From the NCBI GenBank assembly GCA_016782425.1, contig JADHYN010000002.1, positions 1 to 40,806 of the forward strand: a stretch of 40,806 nt of DNA, given 5' to 3'. The number at the start of each line of letters is the position of its first letter. Positions within the stretch are counted from its first letter, which is position 1. Position numbers and translations under genes: made by a program. A model generated the notes under the pieces. It was not told the DNA's origin, ran no database searches, and worked only from the letters and a program-made list of their open reading frames with translations. The DNA comes from Candidatus Omnitrophota bacterium. Lineage in GTDB: Bacteria; Omnitrophota; Gorgyraeia; JABMRN01; RBG-13-46-9. Shown one piece after another: positions 1 through 7,924 of this stretch.

Positions 1-133
1 TGAGGTAAGCTCCGAGAACAAGAACCAAAAGCGCAAAAAGAAAATGTAACCGCATGTTGCGCTGGGTTCTCAGAACATAAATGAGCCCACCTGCAGCGGA
101 ATTTAGACTTTTAACAAGCTTTCGAGGTGACAT
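1..133 (-). CDS. dgkA: Diacylglycerol/undecaprenol kinase, DgkA family (partial, N-terminus only)
   Basis: An open frame starts with ATG at 133 and runs off the window edge after 44 codons. The peptide begins MSPRKLVKSLNSAAGGLIYV, followed by a TQRNMRLHF stretch and then a hydrophobic helix. This matches the amphipathic surface helix, the (E/Q)RN-x-(R/K)-(I/L)-H motif and the first membrane helix of the small trimeric DgkA kinases. These phosphorylate diacylglycerol or, in many non-proteobacteria, undecaprenol at the inner membrane, recycling the cell-wall lipid carrier. The context supports the call: phoH, a 7TM-HD protein, ybeY and dgkA occur in this order in many bacteria, usually followed by cdd and era. 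The active-site half lies outside the window, so substrate preference cannot be judged. Confidence 0.82.
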   Translation of the reverse strand, partial: MSPRKLVKSLNSAAGGLIYVLRTQRNMRLHFLFALLVLVLGAYL

Positions 134-157
134 AATAATTAAAATTAAAAATTAAAA

Positions 158-214
158 ATCTCCGCCAAAGACGGATCCCTGCCTGACCGGCAGGCAGGCG
201 CCTCGGGCGGAAAA
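158..214. repeat. GC-rich nested palindrome between ybeY and dgkA
   Basis: The 83-base gap between ybeY and dgkA holds an A/T-rich run (aaaattaaaaattaaaaatc) followed by tccgccaaagacgga, an inner hairpin with ctgcctg/caggcag arms, and a closing gggcgga. The outer tccgcc/ggcgga pair brackets the whole. The same core, with the same A/T-rich approach, appears at 23611-23690 between cimA and valS, so this is a member of a dispersed family. On the minus-strand RNA the hairpin is followed by U-rich sequence, so it could also act as a terminator or processing site. Confidence 0.7.
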
Positions 215-216
215 AA

Positions 217-657
217 TCAAAGATTGCTCGCTTTCGTAAGAAATTTTTCCTCTAATTTTCTTATCCTAATCTTCTCTTTTTTTGTTTTATCGCCGAAACC
301 GAGAACATGCAATACGCCGTGTACAACATAAAGAGCTAGCTCTTTATGGAAGCTCGTATTGAAACGCCTTGCGTTGCTATCGGCCATGTCGGACGAGATG
401 TAAATGTCGCCAACGAGTCTCTTCTTTGCCAGGGGAGATTTCTCTTCTAGTGAAAACGAAATAACGTCTGTCGGCTTGTTCCTGTGCATGTATTTTCCAT
501 TGAGTGTTTTTATCCTTCCGTTGCTTAAAAACGTTATATCAACGAGCGCGTCGGCCTTTTTGAAACTTCTAATAACATGCAAAGCAACTTTTTCTATACT
601 CTTATAATTTATTCTTCTTCTCTTATTTAGATTCTTTACTCTTATTCTTAGAGGCAT
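217..657 (-). CDS. ybeY: Endoribonuclease YbeY (rRNA maturation factor)
   Basis: The 146-aa product has the usual YbeY length. It has the signature block HGVLHVLGFGDKTKKEK near residues 113-130 and a DISFS-like core (TDVISFSLEE) near residue 64. YbeY is a single-domain metal-dependent RNase acting in 16S rRNA 3' processing and ribosome quality control. The classic motif is HGxLHLxGYDH with three His ligands. Here the third position reads Gly-Asp, so only two His remain and an Asp sits where the third His is expected. I recall a similar Lys-Asp form in Bacteroidetes members, so this is probably a natural variant, not an inactivation. The start overlaps the upstream HD-protein gene by 35 bases, implying coupled translation. 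Only a weak A-rich ribosome site precedes the ATG. Confidence 0.92.
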   Translation of the reverse strand: MPLRIRVKNLNKRRRINYKSIEKVALHVIRSFKKADALVDITFLSNGRIKTLNGKYMHRNKPTDVISFSLEEKSPLAKKRLVGDIYISSDMADSNARRFNTSFHKELALYVVHGVLHVLGFGDKTKKEKIRIRKLEEKFLTKASNL

Positions 658-2851
658 TCTTTTTTTCTTTTTTCGGTTTTACATCCGGGTATTTCAAGCG
701 CGTATGAAATACGCCTGTCAGCACCCTTACAAAGCTTTCCGAGATCTTATTCAAGTCCTTCAGGGTAAGATCACATTCGTCTAATTGCCCGTCGATAAAT
801 TTATTATTGATTATCTTCTGTACGAGGCCCCTGATGCGCGCAGGCGTCGGGTCGCTTAACATGCGCGAGGAAGCCTCGACAGAGTCCGCCAGAAGGACAA
901 CGGCCGCTTCCTTTGTCTGGGGCTTTGGCCCGGGATACCGGAATTCTGCCTCTTTTAGCTCGTCTTCGGATTTTACTTTCTCAAGCGCTTTCTGGTAAAA
1001 ATAATAGATGAGGCTTGTACCGTGGTGTTGGCTGATAAAGTCTATGATGGCATTGTTTAACTTGTGTTTTTTGGCAAGTTCAACCCCGTCCTTTGTGTGA
1101 TTGGTAATAATCAGTGCGCTCATCGAAGGGGTAAGTTTTTCGTGCTTTGAGCGCGTGCTGACCTCGTTTTCCACAAAATACTCCGCTTTCTCCGCCTTGC
1201 CTATATCGTGATAGTAAGCCCCGACCCTGGCAAGAAGCGCGTTTGTACCGATTGCACTGCACGCTTCTTCCGCCAGGTTACCGACCAGAATGCTGTGGTG
1301 ATACGTGCCTGGTGCCTTGATCGTCAGTTCTTTTAAAAGCGGATTGCTTGAATCCGAAAGCTCCAGAAGCGTTACGTTGGTAATAAGATTAAAAGTATAC
1401 TCAAAAACCGGCAGAAGCCCTATAACTATGAAACTTGAAATAATTCCGTTTGCTATTCCGTATAGGCCTTCTCTGAAAATTGCTTCTTTTCCTAGATTGT
1501 CAAGAAGGCTTATGCCTGTTATTGCGCAGAAATTTACTATGGATACGGCAAAACCCGCAAGAAATATCTGTGAGCGCTTCTTTGCTCCGCGGACAGCATA
1601 AATGCCTGCAATGCTGCCCAGAAAAAGCATAACCGATAAACCGAGCTTGCCGCCTGATAGAAAACCTATGTACACACTTAGCACCAAACTCATGATAAAG
1701 GCAATGTTATTAGAGAGAAGAAGAACCAAGATCATGCTTATGCTGGCTAGCGGAATAAGATACGGTGCAAGCTGCGATTGTATAATTACAAGTGAAACCA
1801 AAATAGCCAGAAATGCATTTATGCTGATAAGCAGCGCATTTTTGGGCATCTGGATAAGTTTTTTTTCAGACCACCCCAGATATACCACGACGACCAGAAT
1901 AAGCCCCACAAGAAGAATAAAGAGGCCCGAGAGGTACGATGTCCTGTTAACGATGGCGTGTATACGCGTTATTTGAGTAAGTTTGATTATGTCGTCTTTT
2001 GTGAGCTTCTTGCCTTTTTCAACAATAAGTTCGTTTTTCTTTACCGTCTTTCTCCTGTAGACGGGAGGAACTTCGCTTCTTGTTTTTGCTTTCCTGCTTG
2101 AGGTTTCTTTCTCATTAAATGATGCATTTTTTACTACCTCGTTCTTGATGAGATCATAAACTGTGACTCTCGTTGCCCTGTCTTGTGTAATCAGTCTTTC
2201 TAGGGTGTTGTGAACGACTTTTCTTGCCTCTTTTTCATCGATAAGTTCTTTCGGGGCAATCATGCGTTCTATTTTGAATTGTGGGTTTCGCACCGAAACT
2301 TTTTTGACTTTGCTATGTATAAGCTTTGTTTTATCTTTTGCGTTGACTATACCGGCGAGATAGGCGTTTTCCAGCGCATCCTTTGAAAGTTTTTGAATCC
2401 TGCCCGGATTTTTTAGCTTTATGAATCTCGATAAATCCTTATCGGATAGCATGAAATTTGTTTTTGTTTTTAGAATACCAACTTTCTCCTTATCGGTGAG
2501 GGTGGGGGTATGCTTGGATTCTTTTACGCTTTCAAAGAAATTGTCTATTTTTTCAAATGCGTTTTTCTGTACGGAGCTATCGATATCGTAAACGGGTGCG
2601 ACCTTGGATTCAAACTCTGCGCGAATCTTTTGCGTCTCCTCTTCGTCAATGCTTGTGGGATATGTAAAGTTGTATGGCGCGTAGACCGTTCGGAGCGATA
2701 TGTCGCCTTCTTTAAGCTGGGAGAGTGCCGGTGCGCTTCCTATGTACAGTATGGCCAAGGAAGCAAGACAAAACACTATAACAATGACGGAGGGATAAAA
2801 ATACTTGCTTTTATTAATGCTCTCTATTCGCTTACTTTTTGGAAACTGCAT
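623..2851 (-). CDS. pgpH: 7TM-HD family cyclic-di-AMP phosphodiesterase (PgpH-like)
   Basis: The 742-aa membrane protein has an N-terminal transmembrane helix (about residues 20-40), a ~260-residue outer 7TMR-HDED region, a block of seven hydrophobic helices (about 305-485), and a cytoplasmic HD domain. HD residues are visible: YHHSILVGN (His518/519), YYHDIGK (His548-Asp549), NHTKDG and SQHHG (His609/610). Proteins of this architecture (PgpH in Listeria) hydrolyse the second messenger cyclic-di-AMP. The C-terminus is a Lys-rich tail. It lies between phoH (20-base overlap) and ybeY (35-base overlap), a widely conserved arrangement. The family call is secure. The c-di-AMP substrate is inferred from the family and no cyclase gene is in the window. 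Confidence 0.9.
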   Translation of the reverse strand: MQFPKSKRIESINKSKYFYPSVIVIVFCLASLAILYIGSAPALSQLKEGDISLRTVYAPYNFTYPTSIDEEETQKIRAEFESKVAPVYDIDSSVQKNAFEKIDNFFESVKESKHTPTLTDKEKVGILKTKTNFMLSDKDLSRFIKLKNPGRIQKLSKDALENAYLAGIVNAKDKTKLIHSKVKKVSVRNPQFKIERMIAPKELIDEKEARKVVHNTLERLITQDRATRVTVYDLIKNEVVKNASFNEKETSSRKAKTRSEVPPVYRRKTVKKNELIVEKGKKLTKDDIIKLTQITRIHAIVNRTSYLSGLFILLVGLILVVVVYLGWSEKKLIQMPKNALLISINAFLAILVSLVIIQSQLAPYLIPLASISMILVLLLSNNIAFIMSLVLSVYIGFLSGGKLGLSVMLFLGSIAGIYAVRGAKKRSQIFLAGFAVSIVNFCAITGISLLDNLGKEAIFREGLYGIANGIISSFIVIGLLPVFEYTFNLITNVTLLELSDSSNPLLKELTIKAPGTYHHSILVGNLAEEACSAIGTNALLARVGAYYHDIGKAEKAEYFVENEVSTRSKHEKLTPSMSALIITNHTKDGVELAKKHKLNNAIIDFISQHHGTSLIYYFYQKALEKVKSEDELKEAEFRYPGPKPQTKEAAVVLLADSVEASSRMLSDPTPARIRGLVQKIINNKFIDGQLDECDLTLKDLNKISESFVRVLTGVFHTRLKYPDVKPKKEKKNASKNKSKESK

Positions 2852-3779
2852 ATGCTTTTATAATTTCCTGCACAAGTTCGTGTCTTACGACGTCTTCGCC
2901 TTTCAGATAAACAAATTTTATACCTTCTATCCCGTCTAAAATAGACTGGGCCTCTACAAGACCCGAGGTCCTGCCTTTAGGTAAATCGCTCTGGGTTATG
3001 TCACCCGTGATAACCGTTTTCGAGTCGAATCCCAGACGCGTGAGAAACATCTTCATCTGTTCCGGTGTTGAATTCTGGGCTTCGTCCAGAATAATAAAGG
3101 AATCATTCAGCGTTCTTCCTCTCATGTAAGCAAGCGGGACAACCTCGATAATTCCCCGCTGGAGGTAATCGTGTATCATATCGCTTTCTACCATATCGTA
3201 TAGCGCATCGTACATGGGTTTGAGATAAGGACCTACTTTATCGTGTAAATCACCCGGAAGATAGCCGAGGCTTTCCCCTGCCTCCACTGCTGGCCTTGCC
3301 AAGATGATTCTACTTACAATTTTCTTCTTCAAGGCATTAACGGCCATGGCCATGGCAAGATAGGTCTTACCCGTGCCTGCAGGGCCTATACAAAATACTA
3401 TGTCGTGCTTTCGGATGGCGTCTACATAGGCCTTCTGGCCCTTACTCTTCGGGGTGACGTAGAGCCTTTTGGATGAAACTTCTATTCTCTCTAAATAAAT
3501 GTCGTGCAGCTTTAATTTCTTGTCCTCCCTTATGGCTTTTACGGCATAGCTAAGATCGTGTTTTTTAATGAGGACTCCTTCGCGAATAATTATGAGGAGT
3601 TCTTCTATGACACGCGCAGCCTTTTCAACGTTATCGTCCTCGCCAGTTAATCGCAATATACCCGAGCGTAATACCGAATCGATACCGAAAGATTTTTCGA
3701 TCAGTTTCATGTTCTCGTCGTGTTTCCCTAAGAGGCTGCGTGCCTCCGAGTCATTGTTTAGCCGTATATCCTTTTCCAT
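2832..3779 (-). CDS. phoH: PhoH family ATPase
   Basis: The 315-aa protein has an N-terminal ~100-residue PhoH-specific region, then an AAA-like ATPase core with Walker A GPAGTGKTYLA (about residues 132-142) and Walker B SFIILDEAQN. The segment GYLPGDLHDKVGPYLKPMYD and the ITGDITQSDLP block are family hallmarks. PhoH proteins are cytoplasmic ATPases often found next to ybeY and thought to work in RNA metabolism; the exact substrate is not established. The product has the normal length. It is the first gene of the phoH-pgpH-ybeY-dgkA string here and follows the small lipoprotein gene by two bases. Confidence 0.94.
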   Translation of the reverse strand: MEKDIRLNNDSEARSLLGKHDENMKLIEKSFGIDSVLRSGILRLTGEDDNVEKAARVIEELLIIIREGVLIKKHDLSYAVKAIREDKKLKLHDIYLERIEVSSKRLYVTPKSKGQKAYVDAIRKHDIVFCIGPAGTGKTYLAMAMAVNALKKKIVSRIILARPAVEAGESLGYLPGDLHDKVGPYLKPMYDALYDMVESDMIHDYLQRGIIEVVPLAYMRGRTLNDSFIILDEAQNSTPEQMKMFLTRLGFDSKTVITGDITQSDLPKGRTSGLVEAQSILDGIEGIKFVYLKGEDVVRHELVQEIIKAYAVSKK

Positions 3780-3781
3780 TC

Positions 3782-4153
3782 CTATTTAATCCACTCTTCT
3801 TCGCTTTCTTCGGCTTCTTTTTTTGGTTCAAAATTTATTCTTGCAGAATTTTCACCAGCGACTGGTCCTTGGTCTTCTGCAACATATCCGATTTGGTCAT
3901 CAATGGTACTTCTTTTTGGTAAAGTTTTTACTTTTTCACCGGGTAAAATAGGGATTTCTATATCTATGCCTATCATAGTTCTCTTTGGGGTCCCCTCTTC
4001 TATTGGTGCAGGCGGAGGTGTGCCCAATATATATCCCCTATTACCTTCCCGTGTTTGGTCAACTCTGTCTTTTGTAAAAGTGTACGTCTTTACATTTGAG
4101 CAACCAGTTAAGGTTATGCTTACTAATAAAATCGCAACTAATAAAAATTTCAT
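3782..4153 (-). CDS. Small outer/periplasmic lipoprotein of unknown function
   Basis: The 123-aa precursor starts MKFLLVAILLVSITLTGCSN, a clear type II signal peptide with lipobox LTGC and lipidated Cys18. The mature part is short, polar and Pro-rich. It contains DRVDQTREGNRGYILGTPPP (residues 29-48), a repeated use of Pro-Leu-Pro, and an acidic/Lys tail ending EEWIK. I do not know a characterised homologue. The VDQ-x3-GNRGYxxGTPP motif looks like one I associate with lipoproteins of Omnitrophota genomes, but this is recall only. A strong ribosome site (GGAGGAG) precedes the ATG. It sits 12 bases after aspS and 2 bases before phoH, so it is expressed with housekeeping genes. A cell-envelope structural role is a guess. 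Confidence 0.75.
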   Translation of the reverse strand: MKFLLVAILLVSITLTGCSNVKTYTFTKDRVDQTREGNRGYILGTPPPAPIEEGTPKRTMIGIDIEIPILPGEKVKTLPKRSTIDDQIGYVAEDQGPVAGENSARINFEPKKEAEESEEEWIK

Positions 4154-4165
4154 GACTCCTCCTTC

Positions 4166-5926
4166 TTACTTTACCTTTTTAATATGTAGCTCTTTGAGTT
4201 GTTTATCGTCAACGTCCGAAGGCGCACCTGTCATAAGGCCTATCGCCTTCTGCGTCTTCGGAAAAGCTATTACATCACGTATTGTGCTGGATTTCGTAAA
4301 AATAGTAACGAACCTGTCCAGACCGAAGGCTATTCCGCCGTGCGGCGGTGCGCCGTATTTAAAAGCCTCAATAAGAAATCCGAAACGCTTCTTTGCCTCG
4401 GCGACGCCGATTCCTATGGTCTTAAAAATCTTTTCTTGAAAATCCCTTTTATGAATTCTTATGCTTCCCGATGCAATTTCTTGCCCGTTTATTACAAGAT
4501 CGTAGGAACGCGCATGGATCTTCTCGAGATTCTTGCCGTCTAAAAGTTTAATGTCTTCTTCCTTGCAGGCCGTAAAGGGGTGATGCTCTGATTCCCATCT
4601 TTTCTCTTCTTCGTTATATTTAAAAAGCGGGAAATCCGTTATCCAGAAGAAATTGATTTTTTTATCATCTATGATACCACTCTCGGCTGCAATCTCCAGT
4701 CTCATGCTTCCCAATACGCTCTGGGCAATACTTTTTTTGTCCGCCACGATAAGCACAAGGTCATTTTCCTCGGCGCGGGTTTTATTCTTTATTGAATCGA
4801 GCTCATTCTTCTCAAAGAACTTATCGATGTTGGACGAAAGCTTGGCATTCTCGCATTTGAAATAAGCAAGCCCCATCGCCCCTAAATCTTTGGCTTTTGC
4901 TATAAAACCATCCAGTTTTGAACGGCTGATTTTGGCGTAGCCTTTCGCATTTATCGCATAAATGCTTCCTTCCTTTTCAAGGGTCTTCTTAAATACGTTA
5001 AATTTTGTATTCTTAAGTACTTCCGAGAGGTTGGCAAGTTCCATGCCGAATCTTGCATCTGGCTTATCAGTGCCAAATCGTTCCATCGCTTCATGGTACA
5101 TAAGCCTCGTAAACGGAGTCGGGATATCGATGCCCGATACTTCTTTAAATATTGCCTTCATCAGCCCTTCAGAAAGTGCGAATATGTCGTTTTCATCCAC
5201 GAAACTCATTTCAAGATCGAGTTGCGTAAATTCCGGTTGTCTATCTTTTCTTAAATCCTCATCCCTGAAGCAACGCGCTATCTGGAAGTATCTGTCAAAC
5301 CCCGAAACCATGAGGATCTGTTTAAAAAGCTGGGGTGACTGCGGCAGGGCGTAGAATTTACCTATGTTAAGCCTTGAAGGAACGAGGTAATCGCGCGCCC
5401 CCTCCGGTGTTGAACGTGTAAGAAAAGGGGTTTCTATTTCCACGAAATTTCTCTTTTCGAGGAAATTCCTTATGGAAGTGTTTGTTTTGTGCCGGAGGCG
5501 CATGTTCTTCTGCATGCGGGGCCTTCGTAAATCTATATATCGGTATTTAAGCCGCATCTCATCTGAAACCGCGATGCTGTCATCTATCTCAAAAGGCGGG
5601 GTCTCTGACGGGTTTAAAATAAGAAGTGCACTTACAAGGATCTCTACTTCGCCTGTCGGGATCTTGGTATTTACCGTACCGTCCGGTCTTTTGCGGACAA
5701 CGCCTTTTGCCCGTATTACATATTCGCTTTTTAGTTCGTGCGCCTTTTTGTGCATCTGGCGATTCTCTTTGGGGTCGAATACGAGTTGCGTTACGCCGTA
5801 AGCGTCTCTTACGTCGATAAATATGATCTCGCCGTGGTCACGCCTTTTATGCACCCACCCGGCAAGGCTAACCTCTTTCGCGATTTGTTTTGCATTAAGT
5901 TCGCCGCAGGTATGTGTCCTTAGCAT
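4166..5926 (-). CDS. aspS: Aspartate-tRNA ligase, probably non-discriminating (Asp/Asn)
   Basis: The 586-aa class IIb synthetase has an N-terminal OB-fold anticodon domain (1-105), motif 2 FRDEDLRKDRQPEF (220-233), a bacterial GAD insertion (about 300-400) and motif 3 GIAFGLDRF near residue 540. It charges tRNA-Asp and, in non-discriminating forms, also tRNA-Asn for amidation by GatCAB. The anticodon domain reads GWVHKRRDHG with His31 and has a Gly in the RPDG loop (residue 83). His and Gly at these places mark non-discriminating enzymes in the literature on bacterial AspRS, whereas E. coli has Leu at the first. The start overlaps hisS by seven bases and has a good GGAG site. hisS-aspS pairing is common in Firmicutes and others. 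Confidence 0.95.
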   Translation of the reverse strand: MLRTHTCGELNAKQIAKEVSLAGWVHKRRDHGEIIFIDVRDAYGVTQLVFDPKENRQMHKKAHELKSEYVIRAKGVVRKRPDGTVNTKIPTGEVEILVSALLILNPSETPPFEIDDSIAVSDEMRLKYRYIDLRRPRMQKNMRLRHKTNTSIRNFLEKRNFVEIETPFLTRSTPEGARDYLVPSRLNIGKFYALPQSPQLFKQILMVSGFDRYFQIARCFRDEDLRKDRQPEFTQLDLEMSFVDENDIFALSEGLMKAIFKEVSGIDIPTPFTRLMYHEAMERFGTDKPDARFGMELANLSEVLKNTKFNVFKKTLEKEGSIYAINAKGYAKISRSKLDGFIAKAKDLGAMGLAYFKCENAKLSSNIDKFFEKNELDSIKNKTRAEENDLVLIVADKKSIAQSVLGSMRLEIAAESGIIDDKKINFFWITDFPLFKYNEEEKRWESEHHPFTACKEEDIKLLDGKNLEKIHARSYDLVINGQEIASGSIRIHKRDFQEKIFKTIGIGVAEAKKRFGFLIEAFKYGAPPHGGIAFGLDRFVTIFTKSSTIRDVIAFPKTQKAIGLMTGAPSDVDDKQLKELHIKKVK

Positions 5927-7188
5927 ATGGCTCCTTTTTTAACTTCTTCTACAACACTATTAATATTTACGGATTTTTGTTCTTTCCGAGCCATATCGCG
6001 TATAACGGCTTTACCTTCTTTAAGTTCGTCTTCTCCTATAATTATTACGATCTTGGCATTATTTTTATCGGCCGTTCTCATTTGCGATTTAAGAGACGCC
6101 TCTTTCAAATCCGTAAGAACCCGCAAACCGCATTCCCTTCTTATTTCTTCGGCTATTTTCATGCCTTCGATTTTCGCCTTATCGCCCATGGTGGCTACGT
6201 ATAATATTTTTGTTGTTTCAGCACTCTTGGCCTGGCCTTTGGCTTTTAGCGCTATTATGATTCTCTCTATACCCAGGGCGTATCCTACGGCACCGAGACT
6301 TGGCCCGCCAAAATCTTTCACGAGATTATCGTACCTTCCACCTGCACCTATCGCATCCTGCCCGCCCAGTGCCGAATGCGTGATTTCAAAAACTGTCCCC
6401 GTATAATAATCCAGGCCTCTTACAAGGTTTTTTGTTTCAACGAATTTAGTCTTTGTGGTGCTTAAGATGCCTTTTAGTTTTTCAAAATGTTCCTTGCAGG
6501 AAGCACACAAGCTATCGATGAGATTCGGGGCTTCTCTCGCTACCTGGACACAGCATTCGTTTTTGCAATCCAATACCCTTAAAACATTCTTTTTTATTCT
6601 CTTTTTACAATCCCCGCATAACCGTTTTTTTCTATCTTCCAGATACTTTTTTAACTTGCCGGCAAATTCAGCCTTATCGGCCATGCAACCGAGGCTGTTT
6701 AACTTTATGGTAAAATCTTCCAATCCGAAACTCTTCAACATTTTATCAAGCTGCGCAATGATCTCGGCATCCGCGAACGGTGATCTTGTTCCGATAACTT
6801 CCACACCTATCTGGTAAAACTGTCTCGAGCGGCCCTTCTGGGGTCTTTCGCTTCTAAACATGGGTCCCATGTAATATAATCTTAATTCCGGCGAAATCTT
6901 ATCAAGGGCATGCTCTATGTAGGATCTCACAATGGGTGCTGTGCCTTCGGGCCGCAGGGTTAAAGAGCGGCCTTTTCTGTCTTTAAAGGTGTACATTTCT
7001 TTCGTTACGATATCGGTAGATTCGCCTATGCTGCGCTCAAAAAGAGAGGTGTCTTCGAGAATCGGCGTTCTTATCTCTCGATAGCCGTAAGATTCCAGGA
7101 TCTTACGCGCCGTATTTTCCAATTTCTGCCACGCCCCGATATCCCCGGGAAGTATATCCTCCATTCCTCTTATTGATTTGTACTTCAC
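5920..7188 (-). CDS. hisS: Histidine-tRNA ligase
   Basis: The 422-aa class II synthetase contains motif 2 MFRSERPQKGRSRQFYQ, the histidine-specific GLDYYTGTVFEI and GGRYDNL blocks in the core, motif 3 ALGIERI, and a C-terminal anticodon-binding domain from about residue 325. It attaches histidine to tRNA-His in the cytoplasm. The start codon is GTG (7188), supported by a GAGGT ribosome site six bases upstream. A Cys-rich stretch (CGDCKK...CKNECC...CASCKEHF, about 190-235) lies in the insertion region and may bind metal; I have not seen this stressed for the family. It is translated just ahead of aspS, overlapping it by seven bases. Confidence 0.96.
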   Translation of the reverse strand: MKYKSIRGMEDILPGDIGAWQKLENTARKILESYGYREIRTPILEDTSLFERSIGESTDIVTKEMYTFKDRKGRSLTLRPEGTAPIVRSYIEHALDKISPELRLYYMGPMFRSERPQKGRSRQFYQIGVEVIGTRSPFADAEIIAQLDKMLKSFGLEDFTIKLNSLGCMADKAEFAGKLKKYLEDRKKRLCGDCKKRIKKNVLRVLDCKNECCVQVAREAPNLIDSLCASCKEHFEKLKGILSTTKTKFVETKNLVRGLDYYTGTVFEITHSALGGQDAIGAGGRYDNLVKDFGGPSLGAVGYALGIERIIIALKAKGQAKSAETTKILYVATMGDKAKIEGMKIAEEIRRECGLRVLTDLKEASLKSQMRTADKNNAKIVIIIGEDELKEGKAVIRDMARKEQKSVNINSVVEEVKKGAIC

Positions 7189-7210
7189 GTCTTACCTCTT
7201 TGGCTTATCG

Positions 7211-7483
7211 CTATTTAGCCTTATCCTTCATAACGAGCCCGGCTTTAAATGTGACTGCCTTCTTCTCCGGTATCTGGACGCTTTCCCCGGTCTTTGGGTT
7301 TCTGCCGAGTCTTGCCTTTCTGGATTTTACCTTGAAAATCCCGAAATTGCGAAGTTCCACCGTTTCGCCACCAGACAAGCTTTCTACGATTATGTCCAGC
7401 GCCATCTGGACAACTTTTTTAACATCGATCTGCTTTATATCCGTCTGGTCGGCGATTTTTGTTACTATCTCTTTTTTCGTCAT
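7211..7483 (-). CDS. hup: HU/IHF family DNA-binding protein
   Basis: The 90-aa protein spans the full HU fold. It has an N-terminal helical dimerisation part (MTKKEIVTKIADQTDIKQID), the ELRNFGIFKVKSRKAR beta arm base, and the family signature GRNPKTGESVQIPEKK, followed by VTFKAG. HU proteins bind and bend duplex DNA without strong sequence preference and compact the nucleoid as dimers. It lies between a 139-aa unknown gene and hisS, separated by short gaps, so it is likely co-transcribed with replication and translation genes. Two G-rich stretches just before the ATG can serve as ribosome site. Whether it is HU-like or IHF-like in specificity cannot be decided from sequence alone. Confidence 0.94.
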   Translation of the reverse strand: MTKKEIVTKIADQTDIKQIDVKKVVQMALDIIVESLSGGETVELRNFGIFKVKSRKARLGRNPKTGESVQIPEKKAVTFKAGLVMKDKAK

Positions 7484-7498
7484 CTCCTACCCCCTTGT

Positions 7499-7918
7499 CT
7501 ATCTAAGCTTTGTTATTCCTTTTTTAAGCACAAAAAAGAATCTGTTAAAACCTTCTATGCGCCTTTTTTTTCTTTCCAGTCTATTGAATAATGAATCCAA
7601 AAATTTCGAGGATTCCTTCCAGTCTTTATCGACAATTTTTAGCTTTTCGTCTGACATGATAGAAAGCTTTTCAAGCGACAGGACATTGTATACGAACGGG
7701 CTTATTATGAACCGCCCAAGCGGCTTCACTTCCAAAGAATCCATGAGATCCTCGTAGCGGGAGTTCACGAGACTTTTTATGGATAAAAATTCCTTTTCTT
7801 TACCTTCCGTAAGATGATTCTCGGAAATTGCATTTTTGAAAATACGGTGAAACTTATTCCATATCTCGATGAATTCTTTCGTCTTTTTTATATTTTCTTC
7901 TAATTTTTTATCTACCAT
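7499..7918 (-). CDS. Uncharacterised 139-aa helical protein
   Basis: I do not recognise this family. The product is soluble, Lys-rich and predicted by eye to be almost all alpha-helical. It has an amphipathic N-terminal half (KKLEENIKKTKEFIEIWNKF) and a basic segment, FNRLERKKRRIEGFNRFFF, near residues 110-128. No signal peptide, membrane segment or enzyme motif is visible. It begins six bases after the dnaE stop and ends 15 bases before the HU gene, so it is translated in the same message as dnaE and HU. The steady reading frame, conserved spacing and good codon pattern suggest a real gene. A role near replication or the nucleoid is only a positional guess. Confidence 0.7.
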   Translation of the reverse strand: MVDKKLEENIKKTKEFIEIWNKFHRIFKNAISENHLTEGKEKEFLSIKSLVNSRYEDLMDSLEVKPLGRFIISPFVYNVLSLEKLSIMSDEKLKIVDKDWKESSKFLDSLFNRLERKKRRIEGFNRFFFVLKKGITKLR

Positions 7919-7924
7919 TTTTAC

